Assembly (NCBI GenBank): GCA_036346395.1
Contig: CM070599.1
Span: forward strand, 38,307,232 to 38,371,231
Source: Hsuehochloa calcarea
Lineage: Eukaryota > Streptophyta > Magnoliopsida > Poales > Poaceae
Length of the DNA: 64,000 bases
Reading direction: 5' to 3'
Shown here: piece after piece, positions 23,531-34,827 of the stretch
Layout: the number at the start of each line of letters is the position of its first letter
Numbering within the stretch: position 1 is the stretch's first letter
The notes under the pieces: generated by a model
Database searches by the model: none
What the model was told of the DNA's origin: nothing
The model's input: the letters and a program-made list of their open reading frames with translations, nothing else
Translations under genes and position numbers: made by a program

Positions 23531-24634
23531 GTTTCGATCATCCCTTTTCCCGATTCCAAAAAAGTCACGTGTGTATCTTAGGTCTTTTCCGGTTTGTTCA
23601 GTCGTTCATGATGTCGTTTGCAATGCATGTAACCAAACCGCGTGCGGCTTGTAATTCGCAAATCACAATGTGTGTTTCGAAATCTCGTCAATTTTATTTA
23701 TCAAATTTTAGATTGCAACTCCACTAGAAATGTCGACACTCGAGTTTTTGATTTCATGTGAATCTGCAACCGATCAACTCCGACAATACGCACATAACAT
23801 ACAAAATATGTATATAAATATAGTGCAACAAAATCATAACATCTATGTTGTACAATTACACACGGGGTACAATATGGCTCACTTGTTTGAGCCACTCTTT
23901 GCTCGATACGTTTGTGTTTGCGTGCGCATCCTGGTTTTGCGTTGAACATATTATGTGGGATACGTTAACCGGTCTGGAGAGCGCGTATCGGTTCGGAGGG
24001 GATACAAAGACCGTTGAGTAGGTGGAGGTGCACCAGTCAGCTGACTCTAACCCAACTGAGTTTGTCCAACATCAACATCATCCAACTGAGTCGTGTGGAC
24101 TGGTTACCACCTACAATCATGTCAGTAATGAAGGAATCAAGAAATCCATGCTCGGATCGTCCGCCTCCCAGGTACTGTCTGCAAGTCCCTTGGTGCGGAG
24201 GAGCTCTGGCCATGACAGTGCGATGTGCCAGTGACCCCAGAGGAGCTATGCCCTTCGTATCATATTCCATACTAGCCAACGTACAACATAGGTGGGTGCC
24301 CTAGGTGCCACGGTCCAAACCTTTATGCTGTGTACTGCTCCCTAGTAGTAGCTGGGATGGGCGTCTCCTCATCGGTTTACAGATGGTCATCATCCCCACG
24401 CTCAACTAAAGGCTGTAAGATGGAATGGTGATTGGCCAAATAAAATTTCGAGACGCAAACTAAACATCGCGTACCTCCCGTATGTGCAGTGCAGATGACC
24501 GAGGGGGAGCGCCACTCTGAGTACGGGGTGCAGACGACATAAGAGATGCATCCTGACAAGCGTGCGGCTACAGGACAATATGATGTGCACAACCTAAGGC
24601 GTAATAACAATCAGGCCATAAATTTGTACATAAC
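23531..24634. other. Inside the composite element: no gene recognised
   Basis: Sequence between the duplicated exon block and the PMD gene. It holds short plus-strand frames of unknown meaning (for example near 24030-24170, rich in Gln/His codons). No family was recognised. Confidence 0.35.
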
Positions 24635-27564
24635 TTACCTTGACGTCGATCTACAACGCAGTTGACTGATTAGGAGCGCTAGGATGCCCGCCGGTCCGAC
24701 TAGGCTTGCTGACCTAGCAGGTGACCACGGTCGGCCCACTCTGTGCGCGATGTGTAGGACGTCGTCTCTTGAATGACCGCAGCTCATGTTCTTGATTACA
24801 TTCTTCGACTCCCCGAAGATGTACTTGAAAGTGCTCAGAAGCCCTGGTACAATGTGCTCTGGGCTACTGATACGGCCATAAGTACTACCAAAGCATTGGT
24901 TTGCATCCTTAAATTGCAAACTAATACTAAAACTCAAATTGTTCTCATTGGTGTTGTTTTGCAACAAAGGTAAAACAAAATATTGTGAAGGCCAGGAGGG
25001 TGGATGGGGATACTGGCCAACGGGAGGGAACGTGCTCTCGAGATAGAACCCTAGCGTATGTGGGCAGTCAAGAAAGACATATGGTGACATGGCAGCAAGA
25101 GTTGCATTGGCGTCAAAGGAAGCATCAAGTGCATGGAACAAGTTCACACAAGAAGCTAAGAGAAGGAAAGCCCACGACACAAGGGAAACCGAGAGGGAAA
25201 CTGGGTCATGCATGGGGAGGACGCCGGGAACATGACACGTGGGTTGGTTCAGTTTGGATCCAATTTAGACAACCAATTGGTGTTTAATATTTTTATTCCA
25301 AAATTAGAATAGTTTAAATTTTGAATTAAAGTGGGAGTTTGCAATAGGATCACATGTATTGTTTGGTGGGAGGCTATATAAACCTTCCATGGTCGCATAA
25401 TGGACAAGTTATGATATGATCTTATGATTATATAAAGAAAAAGAGGAAAATGTGTATCTCACCTATGAACTCACCGTTACAAACACTAAGAACTCATATT
25501 ATTCCTTGCTTGGTGTTGTTCATTCACATGTATTGTTCATCCGAGTCTATTTATGTTTGCGTGGGAGGCTATATAAACCCTCCAAGGTCGCACCATGTAG
25601 ATGGACAAGTTATGATTTAGATAATAAAAATCAGAAAAGTCGTTTTGGCGCATATCGTGTGTTCATGAGTTGTGAGATGAGTTGAAGAGATTGAGGAAGA
25701 AAGATTGAGAGGGAGATCGAGATATCCAACTCTTGCACTGTTCACAGTGGAGTACTATTTATGGGGAGTACTATTTACCAAAGGATACTACTTGCAATTC
25801 AATCTATTAGATTGGTTTGTGAGCACATTGATTTTTTTGCAATTCAATTCATCGAATTGGTTTGTGAGATTGCTACTGATCTTCAAGTGGTACCATGAAA
25901 GATTGGGCCAACAATCGGGATCCATCTCATCAGCTAGTTGGATCCTTATCAGCCGCGGATGGCGGTTTCGGATGCGCTTTACGATCCACTGCATCCACTC
26001 GAACTTAAATGACATACAACACATGTTTAGTAACAAACATTACAAATATCATCAATGAAACGAGCAAAGATTAACAATGTTTTACGATGTCGTCAATCCG
26101 CGAGACGTTGTGTCGATCGAACTAGTGATGAAGCCTCTCCTAGTGCGTCACCTACTCTGGACGCTCTAGTGTCAGTCTGGTGTGCGACCGTGGTACGTAC
26201 CACTAGATGTACTCAGGCGGTATGTTCGTACATAGTACGGTCTCTGCTCTGTAGAACCTCGACAAGCGCCGTCTCCGTCCAAGCCGTAACCCACTCATAC
26301 TGGATTGTTTGCCAGTCCTCGGCATGTCGACCTGCCCTCGATTTCCTGCATTCGAGAAGGATTCATGTCAGAATAGGGAATGTGGGTATGAAATGCAAAC
26401 ATTACTTGGATGAAGTTGGACTCACAAATGGACGACTCGCTGCAGGATCCTGCCGTCGAAGGGGCGGGCACAAGCTGGTACAAATTAAACTATCACATTA
26501 CACGCTGCGGCGCATAAGGCTCCATATGGGTAAACACTAGGTGGTAGGTCATTGCCCATAATCTGACGTCCTGTGTACATTGCGCAGACAGTCCGTGCGG
26601 TGCTACCGTGTTCACCAAGTCTAGGCTCCATGGAGCCCATATGATGTTGTTATGCAACGACTCAAACTCGTTGTGGAACAACGAGTAGCACCTCGCCGGT
26701 CTGTCCTTAGCCCAACGTAACCGGACGTCAATCCACCGGTAGCCCGTAGTGGGCTCGTCGATCGAGTTGTGCAACTCGGGGTACGGGTGCACTGCTCTCC
26801 TGAAGGAGGACCGTCCAACAGGGAAGTGCTCCCAACTCCATAGCTGCAAAAGCACGTAGCAGACGGCAAGGTCGGTTTCACACGGGTGTCGTGCCGTGAA
26901 ATGTCACACAACTCCCTATATGTGGCACAAAGGGTGGCTGATCTCCAACTGTACCGAGGCATCGCCCCAGCCTCCGCATCAGCAAAAGACTCGGCGATGC
27001 GGACAAAGTTAGGGTACACCCAATCACCCTGTGTGGCGGGAAATAGAGCCCAGCCGAAGAGATGGAGAAGGTAAGCGACGAGGTGCGTTCTAACAACCTC
27101 GTCGGGTACATCCGACAGGCATTGACTGGAATTCCCCAGCCAAGTCCGAGGGACACCACGGGCACTGTCCGGGATAAGTATGCCAAACCGATGCCCCAAC
27201 TGGGCCTTCCAGTTTGATGGCGGATGGCCAGGGACAAATGGCTCACCCCTGATCAGGAGACTGGTCAAGAATGAGATATCTTGGAGAGTGACCATCATCA
27301 CTCCCCACCAAAAGTGGAAGGTGTGAGTCTCGGATCTCCACCTGTCGACATGTGGCGACATCACACTGTCGTCCAGGGTGAAGTAGCGTCGACCGAGAGC
27401 AGCCTCGCTAAGGGCAACAAGTTCGTGTCCCTAAGGATTGGGACGTAGCGAGCATCGAGCTCCCAGTAATGCTTCTCCGACTAAAGCACAGAGGGTTGAG
27501 GGCCATCCGCGTCCCCGGTAATCCACAACTTGCACCGGTGAAGCTCGTCGTAGAAGGGTTCCAT
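24635..27564 (-). pseudogene. Plant mobile domain (PMD, MAIL1-like) gene, convergent to the transposase
   Basis: The minus strand reads a broken PMD protein. ATG at 27564 starts MEPFYDELHRCKLWITG, then YVPILRDTNLLPLARLL. Next come HVDRWRSETHTFHFWWG and VTLQDISFLTSLLIRGEPF (27350-27240). VYPNFVRIAESFADAEAG follows near 27010. After a frame change near 26870 comes LLQLWSWEHFPVG, then WAKDRPARCYSLFHNEFESL (about 26730-26670) and DVRLWAMTYHLVF to the stop at 26493. The late exon ending at the donor near 24640 (KNVIKNMSCGHSRDDV) may be the C-terminus. PMD proteins such as MAIN/MAIL1 act in silencing and genome stability, and PMD domains are known from MULEs and gypsy elements. In-frame stops near 27486 and 27354 and the frameshift show decay. 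The part left of 26490 is less certain. Confidence 0.7.
25351..25616 (+). repeat. Direct repeat with TATATAAA-type boxes inside the PMD region
   Basis: CACATGTATTGTT occurs at 25351 and 25526. GTGGGAGGCTATATAAACC(C/T) occurs at about 25366 and 25561, followed in both by TCCA(T/A)GGTCGCA and ATGGACAAGTTATGAT. Both copies carry a TATA-like box. Around 25250-26050 the sequence is unlike the PMD gene and may be an inserted element of unknown type with degenerate ends. Confidence 0.6.
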
Positions 27565-27584
27565 TAGCTCTAGTAGAGGCGTGA

Positions 27585-29053
27585 CTTGCAAGAAATAAAA
27601 GACACAGATTATTAGTGAATAAATTAATAATGGCGATGAATTATTAGAAATTTAAAGTTTTGAGTAAATACAGACAACAAAATAATATGCACTAATTAAC
27701 TACAACCAAATTAATTACGACTAATTAAGTAGGGCTAAATAACTAGGACCAAATTAGTTGTGACTAAATTAATACAAGTATTTAAATACCTCTAAATTAA
27801 TTAGGACTAATTGATTACCGTAAATGAATTACAAAAATAGAATTACGACTTAATAATGAATTAAATGCCACTAAATTAATTCGAATAATTAATTACCATA
27901 AATTAATTACAAATAAACAATTATGACTTAATAAAGCCACTAAATTAATTACGACTTATTAAGACCACTAAATTAATTACGACTAACTAACTATAATTAA
28001 ATTAATTATGGCTAATTAAGTAGGACTTGTCGATGATCTTGTATCGATCTTGCGAATAAATATTTGGGGCTTCCCTTGAAATAGATTAACACAGAAAGAG
28101 ACACAGGGATTTAAACAGGTTCAGGCCTTCCCTTGGGAGAATGATAATCATTCTTCTGTGTTGTTGTATTGACTACGCTTTTTACAATCGAGAAGAAATC
28201 ACTGAAACTAAGACTTAACCACTTCTGTGTATCGTTTCCAATTACCCTCTGGTTGCCTCACCCCTATGTCCACTGACGTTGGTCTTTATATAGTGCGTGA
28301 TGGGGTGTCAGTTACTCCAGGCCAAGAGGTGCCTCAACATTTTATAAAATTCACACGTTGATGATAGTCATTGTTAGAGAAAATTGTACCTCACGTCGCC
28401 TTACAGTTACGTCAAGGATTGAGACGTGATACATGCAGTTATTCGGAAAATAACAATGTATACTAACTGCTCTGTGTATTAAACATAGTGTATAAGAGTC
28501 TCTAGTCAATTTGGCCCATATGTTTGTAGGTTTTATCGATTATATGGTGGTCATAGTAAGGTTTACGACCATGAGGTGGTCGTAGAAATGCTTACGACCA
28601 CTCAGTTAAGCCTCTCTTATGAATAATAAGGGGTATACTTATGAACAATATGAAGGTATTGCTATTTATAATAATAATTACATATAAATAGTTAAATGAG
28701 AATTATTATATACTCATCATGACTAATTAGTTAAGACTTAATTAACTACAACTAATTAATTACATCTAATTAATTATGACTATTTAATTAACTAACACTA
28801 ACTAATTATGACTAATTAATTTATGACTAATTAACTAGGCCTGGAATAAATACGTAAGATTGATTTAACTACAACTAATTAATTACGATCTAATTTACTA
28901 CAACTAATTAAATAAAAATTTAATTACACATAAATGATAACGACTAAATTAATTACGCCTAAATAACTATAAGTAATTAATTATGACTGATTAACTATGA
29001 CTAATTAACTAACACACAGTTAATAAAGACAATATATACGAGATAAAAATTAC
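27585..29053 (-). repeat. Intron filled with the 14-bp minisatellite (right copy), split by a solo LTR
   Basis: Read on the minus strand, a donor GTAATTTTT follows TTAATAG at 29053 and an acceptor TTGCAAG ends at 27585, 20 bases before the PMD start codon. Both sides of the inserted LTR (28028-28719) consist of units near TAATTAGTNNTAAT in the minus-strand reading, the same unit and orientation relative to transcription as the transposase intron at 14285-14988. Confidence 0.65.
28028..28719 (-). repeat. Solo LTR, about 692 bp, minus orientation
   Basis: On the minus strand it runs TGATGAGTATATAA ... CATCGACA. The flanks are GGACT (28023-28027) and TGACT (28720-28724), a 4/5 match expected for an aged 5-bp duplication. 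A TATA-like ACTATATAAAG lies in the minus reading near 28290. Minisatellite sequence resumes on both sides, so this is a clean insertion. No internal coding region is present. Confidence 0.6.
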
Positions 29054-29771
29054 CTATTAAGATGACCGCTAATGACGGCTCTAAACAATCTTTAATCGTC
29101 TGCGAAAATGAAATCGTCCGAGACTGCGATAGAGCAAGCTAGCGAGGATGAGAGTGAGCAAAGAGTCTCGCTTGCTACTTAGAATTTTTAGCGAGAACGA
29201 GAGAGCGAGCGACGGGAAGGAATCCGGGCATCATGGATGCGATTGAAGGACGGGAGACACGATTAATGGACAGGATACATGGAATAAATTGATGGACGGA
29301 AGACCGAGTGCGCGACGCGTCTGCTCCAGGGTAGCGCGGTGCTGCCCGCGTGGCTCGTCCGGGCGTGGGCGAGCCAGAAGTGGAGGCTATCCACGCGCCA
29401 GGTGGACGAGTGAGGGCCATGTCCAGGAGAGGGGACCGGAGGCGCCAGGTGGACAGCCGAGGCTTTTCCAGGCCATGGAGCTATGACCGAGGCTAGTTCG
29501 GACCATGGAGCCGCGGACAAGCGCCAGCTGGCGCGTTCGAGTCAGTGTGTTGCGGACAAGGAGGCATCCAGGCTAGGGTGGCGCGGGCGCGCGACTTGGC
29601 AACACGAGAAGTGTCCGAGCTACTCAAGAACAGTGCATATCACCTCCGCGGGACAGGGGCACGGACGTGAACACATGTGGACGGCCGGTGTGTCTGTTGT
29701 GTCATTTTTAGCATTATGACTGCGATAGTGCCGTTTTCACTAATACCGGTCCCAATAGTTCCAATAAGGCC
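29054..29771 (-). repeat. Right terminal inverted repeat and PMD leader of the composite MULE
   Basis: The reverse complement of this segment parallels the left end: GGCCTTATTGGAACTAT, GGTATTAG, a GC-rich block, then a CT-rich leader (CGTCGCTCGCTCTCTCGTTCTCGC), GTTTAGAG and a splice donor. Identity with the left end is low overall but collinear. It should carry the promoter for the PMD gene. Confidence 0.5.
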
Positions 29772-30659
29772 GACAGTCTAGTCAGAATGAACGAACTGTT
29801 TGGTCTAGTGCAGGTTTTGTAAGACCACTCGGTGAAAAAAAAATCATTTGGGCGTACAATTATTTTTCTCTTAAAACAACTTCGTTTGGACATGAACATC
29901 TCTGCTATTCGGATAACAAAATAAGTAGCCTGATAAACGAATTAATAATGGAGCAACAAGTGGTTTAACCTGATGAAGTATCAGGTCACTTTTCGTGAAC
30001 ACTGTTTCATTTTCATTTTGTCGAATGGGGTGGAACTGTGGTTCAAAAAAATATCGGGTCACTTCGCTGTCCGTCTCAATTATCTGATTCTTGCCAAAGA
30101 ATTTGGTAAAAGGTGAAACCGTACAGCGACACAAGGTAATGGATCAAAAGGAGCCTTCGGAAAACCAATTGTTTCGGTCAATAGACAAAACTATAGTCTA
30201 AAAAGCAAAGACAGGTACGAAGCCATATGGTCCTAACCTATGGGTCATTAGGAAAGAGAGGATAGCAAAAGAGGACAGCTTTTGTGGGGGTGAGTTGACG
30301 ACTTGTCTTCTTGTCCTGACAACAACTGCCACATTGTGCATCACGGGCAATCACGCACCTTATCGTATCCAAATCCACCTATGCGTAGTAGATCCTTTTC
30401 ATTAGTCTGCTAATTGCTCTCACTAATACCACCAACCTGAAAGCCCATGAGAGTTTATATTATTATGCACACTTGCTATGATATATACCAAAAAGGCATT
30501 ACCATTAGTTTGGAGGATGTGACTTGCCCTCGTTTCTTTTTATCCCCCTACTACGTGTGACGGTGTGAGCTAATATACGGCTGTTCAGAACTCGTGAATA
30601 TCGTAGCAATTCTGCAATGTTTGGACTATTATTTACAAATTTCGTAACTTAAAACAGGA
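29772..30659. other. Intergenic DNA, nothing recognised
   Basis: No convincing frame. Two similar phrases, ATCAGGTCACTTTTCG near 29980 and ATCGGGTCACTTCGCTG near 30053, are the only internal repeats seen. Confidence 0.35.
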
Positions 30660-30667
30660 CTTTAGAG

Positions 30668-31221
30668 TAGGGATGGCAATTGTGTCCGATTACTCGCGTG
30701 TCCGCGGGCGAATACCCTAATAGAGGCGGGTATAAGCATCTTTCTTTGCCCACGGGCATGAAAACGGACACAATTTTTTGCCCATCGGGTAAACGGGTGT
30801 GGACATGGGTAAGCTCCACCCGTACTCGCTTCGCCTGATTACTCGTAACCTACCCGTATGTGTAAGGAATTATGTTTGTTTGTTTTTTTGTTGAACTTGA
30901 TTAGTTGTCTTGTCGAACATGATATGTGAATTGTGATGGACTTTATTAGTTGTTGAATGTGTAATGCACCATTGATATCTAAATTATGATGAACTTGATG
31001 TATGCATTGCTCACGGGTAACGAGTATGCCCGCGGGGGATGGGTACCCATGGGCGACGATGCATTATTCACGGGTAAACGGATATGCCCACGGGCGACAG
31101 GCATGGGCGAGGTTTTTCGCTCGTTGTCCTTCACGAGTATGCCCGTGGGAGGAATTCGGCGCCGCAGGTATGTGTATAGGCGAGCACTACCCGTACTCGC
31201 CGCGCCCGATTGGCATCCCTA
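30668..31221. mobile_element. Non-autonomous hAT element, 554 bp
   Basis: The terminal inverted repeats are TAGGGATGGCAA (left) and TTGGCATCCCTA (right). The flanks are CTTTAGAG (30660-30667) and CTTCAGAG (31222-31229), an 8-bp duplication with one mismatch, as expected for hAT. The interior is rich in CCCGCGGG and ACGGGTA subterminal motifs and has no transposase. Confidence 0.88.
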
Positions 31222-31229
31222 CTTCAGAG

Positions 31230-33990
31230 TAGGTCGTGCGTATGTATTTCAGAGAGGGGAAAGAAACAAATATTGATAACACATAGTGGGCATGTGGTTT
31301 CTCTAACCTAGGATTGATTACACATGCATCTTGTTCTACTAAGAGAAATGGAGTGGATCCAGGAAACCAAGTTTTCCTTGCTCAAATTGCATGGTAACAA
31401 TGTTTAAGAGCAGCTACAATAGTTCATACCACTTGTTACTAAGAGATAGGCATATCATGATTTAGGTTATGTGAGGGAGAGATGGTAAAGAGCGAATGTA
31501 AGTTTATTTCTAGATAATAAAATAAACAACAAAATAGCTATCGAAGACTTACTTATTACCTTTAAAAATTATTTTATAAGTAATAATTAAAGTTTAGATA
31601 CAAATTAAAAAAATAATATACTAAAATATTTTTTATTAGATTGAGTACTTTTTTATCTTTGTAAGTGGCTTCATTCAATGAGCCACTAATCCTTCTTTGT
31701 TTGGGCCACACCACTCCCAAGTCCCGATGGGATGTTGACAGGTGGGCCCGTTGTAGTCCAAAAGAGCTACAACAGGGTCCCACGCGCCGGGCCCAGGCGT
31801 GTCCGAAAGCTCCGACCCATATCAACATACCAATTAATTCTTCTTTTTCCTCTAAAAATGCAATTCCGCTTCTAAGAGAGAGAAAACACAACAATAAATT
31901 CACTTTTGGCGATGGTTTAATAAGAACCAACAATTTGTTATTCCCACTGTCAAAATATCTGTCCTATTTAGTGCCATCAATTTTTATCTTTTTTTTTTTT
32001 TGCAAAATTGCATGCAAAAGTTACCTTTTATTTCATCTAAAAATGTTTATATCCTTTCCTTTTTAACTTGTCATTAACAAAAGATAATATATGAAATCAG
32101 AATCTTTAGGCAGAAAATCAAAAATTCAGACGTGGTTTCCGACGTATGCATGCATCCGAATGCACTATCTGGACCACTCAAAGTGCATCGAGATTTGTGC
32201 TAGCAAAGTGGGTGAAAATACTAGACGTATTGTGTATCTATCGTTCCGTATATACGTATTGTATCACTTGTCTCTCTCTTATCATCTTCCCTCGTTCCCA
32301 CCGTACTCCTCCTCGGTCTCTCACTCCTCTATCTCTTTCTCGTCCTCTCTGCCCCACCCTCCGTCCCTAGCCTCGGTGTCGTTGTAGTCATCTTTCTCTC
32401 CTGTCGACCCCGGCCCCACTGGATCTAGATCCAGCGGCTAGGAGTACGCTCGACGATGGGAGGGTAGATCCCATGGCGGCTCTTCCTTGTCCACCTCGGC
32501 GATGAGCGGTGGATTTTCCTCCCTAGAGCATAGATCCACACCACCGGCGTCGGAGCCAGTGCTCAAATATGGACATGGTCTTCCCCTTCGGCGCTGGCGC
32601 CGCTGTCGCCGTCCACTACTCGCCGCTTGGCATCAGCATTGAGAGAGATGTTGCCCTTTGGACCCAGCCAGTCCGATCCAGATCCTGTCGCTGGGGCCAT
32701 CGGCCACCATCCATCACCGTCTCCACCACCGTGGCCCACCGGCTCCACGTCGCCGTCTGTGATCCATGTTCTTTTTTTTGGGGGTGGATTTTTTCATCTT
32801 GATTTTTTTCTGGTGATGGCAAAAGTGTTTGCAATGTCTCTTGCATTTTCTTGAAGGCAGGAAATGCAAATGAACATAAAATGCAATTTATCTTGCATTT
32901 TCTTGGAAATGGAAATTGAAAAATGGACAAAAATGCTATTCCTCTAGCATTTTCTGCTGTGTTTCCGTGAAGAAGGGAAGAATGACCCCCATGTAATGTA
33001 ATTTAATGTTGTTAATGTCTCCAAAAAAAAATCTTGAAGGGAAAAAATGTCCACATTTGAAGGACTGTTGGGGCTCAAATTCTTCATTTCTTTTTTTATT
33101 CTTGCTTGAAATTAGACCGAGAATCTGAGATAGGAGGTGCTGTTGGGTGGGTGGGGGGGGGGGATTCTGATAGATTTGTGGAAAATGATGTTCTAATAAT
33201 CTTCAACCTCTCTTTGAATTTGAAAAAAAAACAATGAACAAACACACCATCTGCTAAATATGTCCCAAATGGGCTAATGATAATCTCACTCCTCTCTTCC
33301 CTCAACTCTCATTTGTGCAAACTTGTGATGATACGGTGCAAAAAATGTCCCCTAACCCGAAAGGAGAGAGAGAGAGAGGAGAGAGATACACGTATTTGGC
33401 TCTCCCATTTTTACTGTATTTTTCTTTTATCATGTGATGCAAAGTGTGGTGGTTATAGTATGTAGACGTGGTTTTGATTTTTCACAATAAAAAACTCATG
33501 TTTAATAATCAGATTTATTATAAGATTTTAAATTTACAATTCATAATTAAAATAAATAAATAGGGATAAGCTGTTTCTCCAACGATAAGGAAAATATATG
33601 AAGTTTTTTTATTGGCTATGCATGAATAAGATATGGCCAAAAAAGGCTAGTCTTTGTCTGATAGTAGATGACTGATGAAGTGATGATTCCATATAGCATA
33701 CGGTACACTTTTTTGTAGTGCGCAGGTTGGAGGGTTCGATCGGTAAGAAGAAGAAAAGGCAAGGACCAAAGCGAACAAAGTTGCTTGATTAGGGAAAGTA
33801 AACAAATTGGAGATTAGCAGCGGGAAACGTTGATTAGGATTGTAGGCTGTAGCAAACTAGCAGCAACCCACGCGCATGCTTTTCACCCCTTTCTTTATCT
33901 GATTTATTTCTGAAAATAAAAGGAAACAAATATCATACGCCCCCACGGTCCCACGACTTCCACCACGACTCTCGCTTTTCCTCCTCCGCT
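31230..33990. other. Intergenic DNA with low-complexity tracts and a possible gene fragment
   Basis: It contains AT-rich MITE-like sequence near 31400-31650 (starts GAGCAGCTACAATAG, ends not found) and a CT-rich block at 32270-32410. A GC-rich stretch at 32430-32800 has no recognised protein. A G run lies at 33150-33164 and a GA microsatellite at 33362-33389. No complete gene was recognised. Confidence 0.4.
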
Positions 33991-34197
33991 CCCCTCCTCA
34001 GTCCTCACAGGGAAGAGAGAGTGCGTGTGGTTGCGGAGATACTTCGGGTACTGGGTACTAGCGGTAGTAACACTAGTGGGCGGTGGGTGGTGGCGACTGG
34101 CGAGGCGAGCGGAGTGGAGAAGAGCCAAGAACACGGCGGCATCCCTCAAGGCCCGAGCCTTTCTGTTTCTGGGGATCTCCACTTTCCCCCATTCGAG

Positions 34198-34518
34198 GTG
34201 ATTCTTTTGTTTTTTTTAGAGCTTCTTGGTTTGGTTTGGTTTGGTTTGGTTTGGTTCTTGTTTTCTCGGGGAAGCGCTGGTTTCCGCGCTTCTTTCCTGT
34301 TTGGTCTCTTTGTGTGTGCGGGAAAGATCTGAATTTGGGTGGGTGCATTTTGAGGTGACAAAGCAACGGGGGGATTTGGGGGTGTGGTTCTTGGGATTTT
34401 GCTTTGGGTTGGGAATCTTGGGATTTAAGAAAATTAGGCGTAATTTGGTGGATGGTTGTTTTCTTAAGGCGGTAATGCCAAATTTGGTGGATTGAACGGC
34501 ACTTTTCTGTTTCTGCAG
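34198..34518 (+). other. Probable 5' UTR intron of the kinase gene
   Basis: CATTCGAG|GTGATTCTTTTG at 34198 and TTCTGTTTCTGCAG|GGTGG ending at 34518 are good donor and acceptor sites. They lie 310 bp upstream of the start codon, in sequence with no coding frame. The intron contains five to six copies of TTTGG (34227-34256). Leader introns are common in this kinase family. Inferred from sequence only. Confidence 0.5.
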
Positions 34519-34827
34519 GGTGGTGTTCTTTCTACTCCCGGTGGTTTGCTTCGCTTGGTGCCAAATAATTAGCCCGGAAGCAGGTTGGATTCTTGGAACC
34601 CGTTGGATTGAAGATAAAATTTGGTTTTCTTCAGCTCCTTAATCTTTGTGCTCGTTGCAAGTGAAGAGCTCTCTGTGCTGAAATTTTCTTACCTGGTGCC
34701 AAGAATCCTGTTCTTGGGGACATTTCTGCGGGAGATAGTTGCTTGGGGGATTTGCTTTATTTGGTTGAATTGCCAAGAATCGACCGAATCTTGGTTGGTG
34801 GTTGTGCACTTGTTATGCTAAGGTTGA

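Larger units (their letters stand above)
13381..29771. mobile_element. Large composite Mutator-like element (transposase + GRF zinc finger + PMD gene), about 16.4 kb
   Basis: The ends are diverged inverted repeats. CGCCTAAATGGTACTATAT... at 13381 parallels the reverse complement of 29771 (GGCCTTATTGGAACTAT...). Both continue into GGTATTAG, and a further 41 bases align without gaps to a shared CAC, at roughly 55-60 percent identity. Inside each end come a GC-rich zone, a CT-rich leader, a splice donor, and an intron of the same 14-bp AT-rich minisatellite. A mudrA-like transposase and a GRF zinc finger are read from the left end, and a plant mobile domain gene from the right. No matching 9-bp target duplication was found at these coordinates, so the outer limits may be a few tens of bases off. 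All genes are broken. Two LTR insertions (15072-19912 and 28028-28719) enlarge the element by about 5.5 kb. Confidence 0.6.

Noticed and set aside
24635..25213. 192-residue minus-strand frame as a separate secreted or membrane protein
   Set aside because: The first half looks hydrophobic by chance and crosses sequence that is probably intron; only the last 50 or so residues read like a PMD C-terminal exon.
29795..29810. CACTA transposon end (minus strand CACTAGACCAAACAG)
   Set aside because: It lies near the right end of the composite element, but no matching CACTA sequence or 3-bp duplication occurs at the left end, and no CACTA transposase is present.
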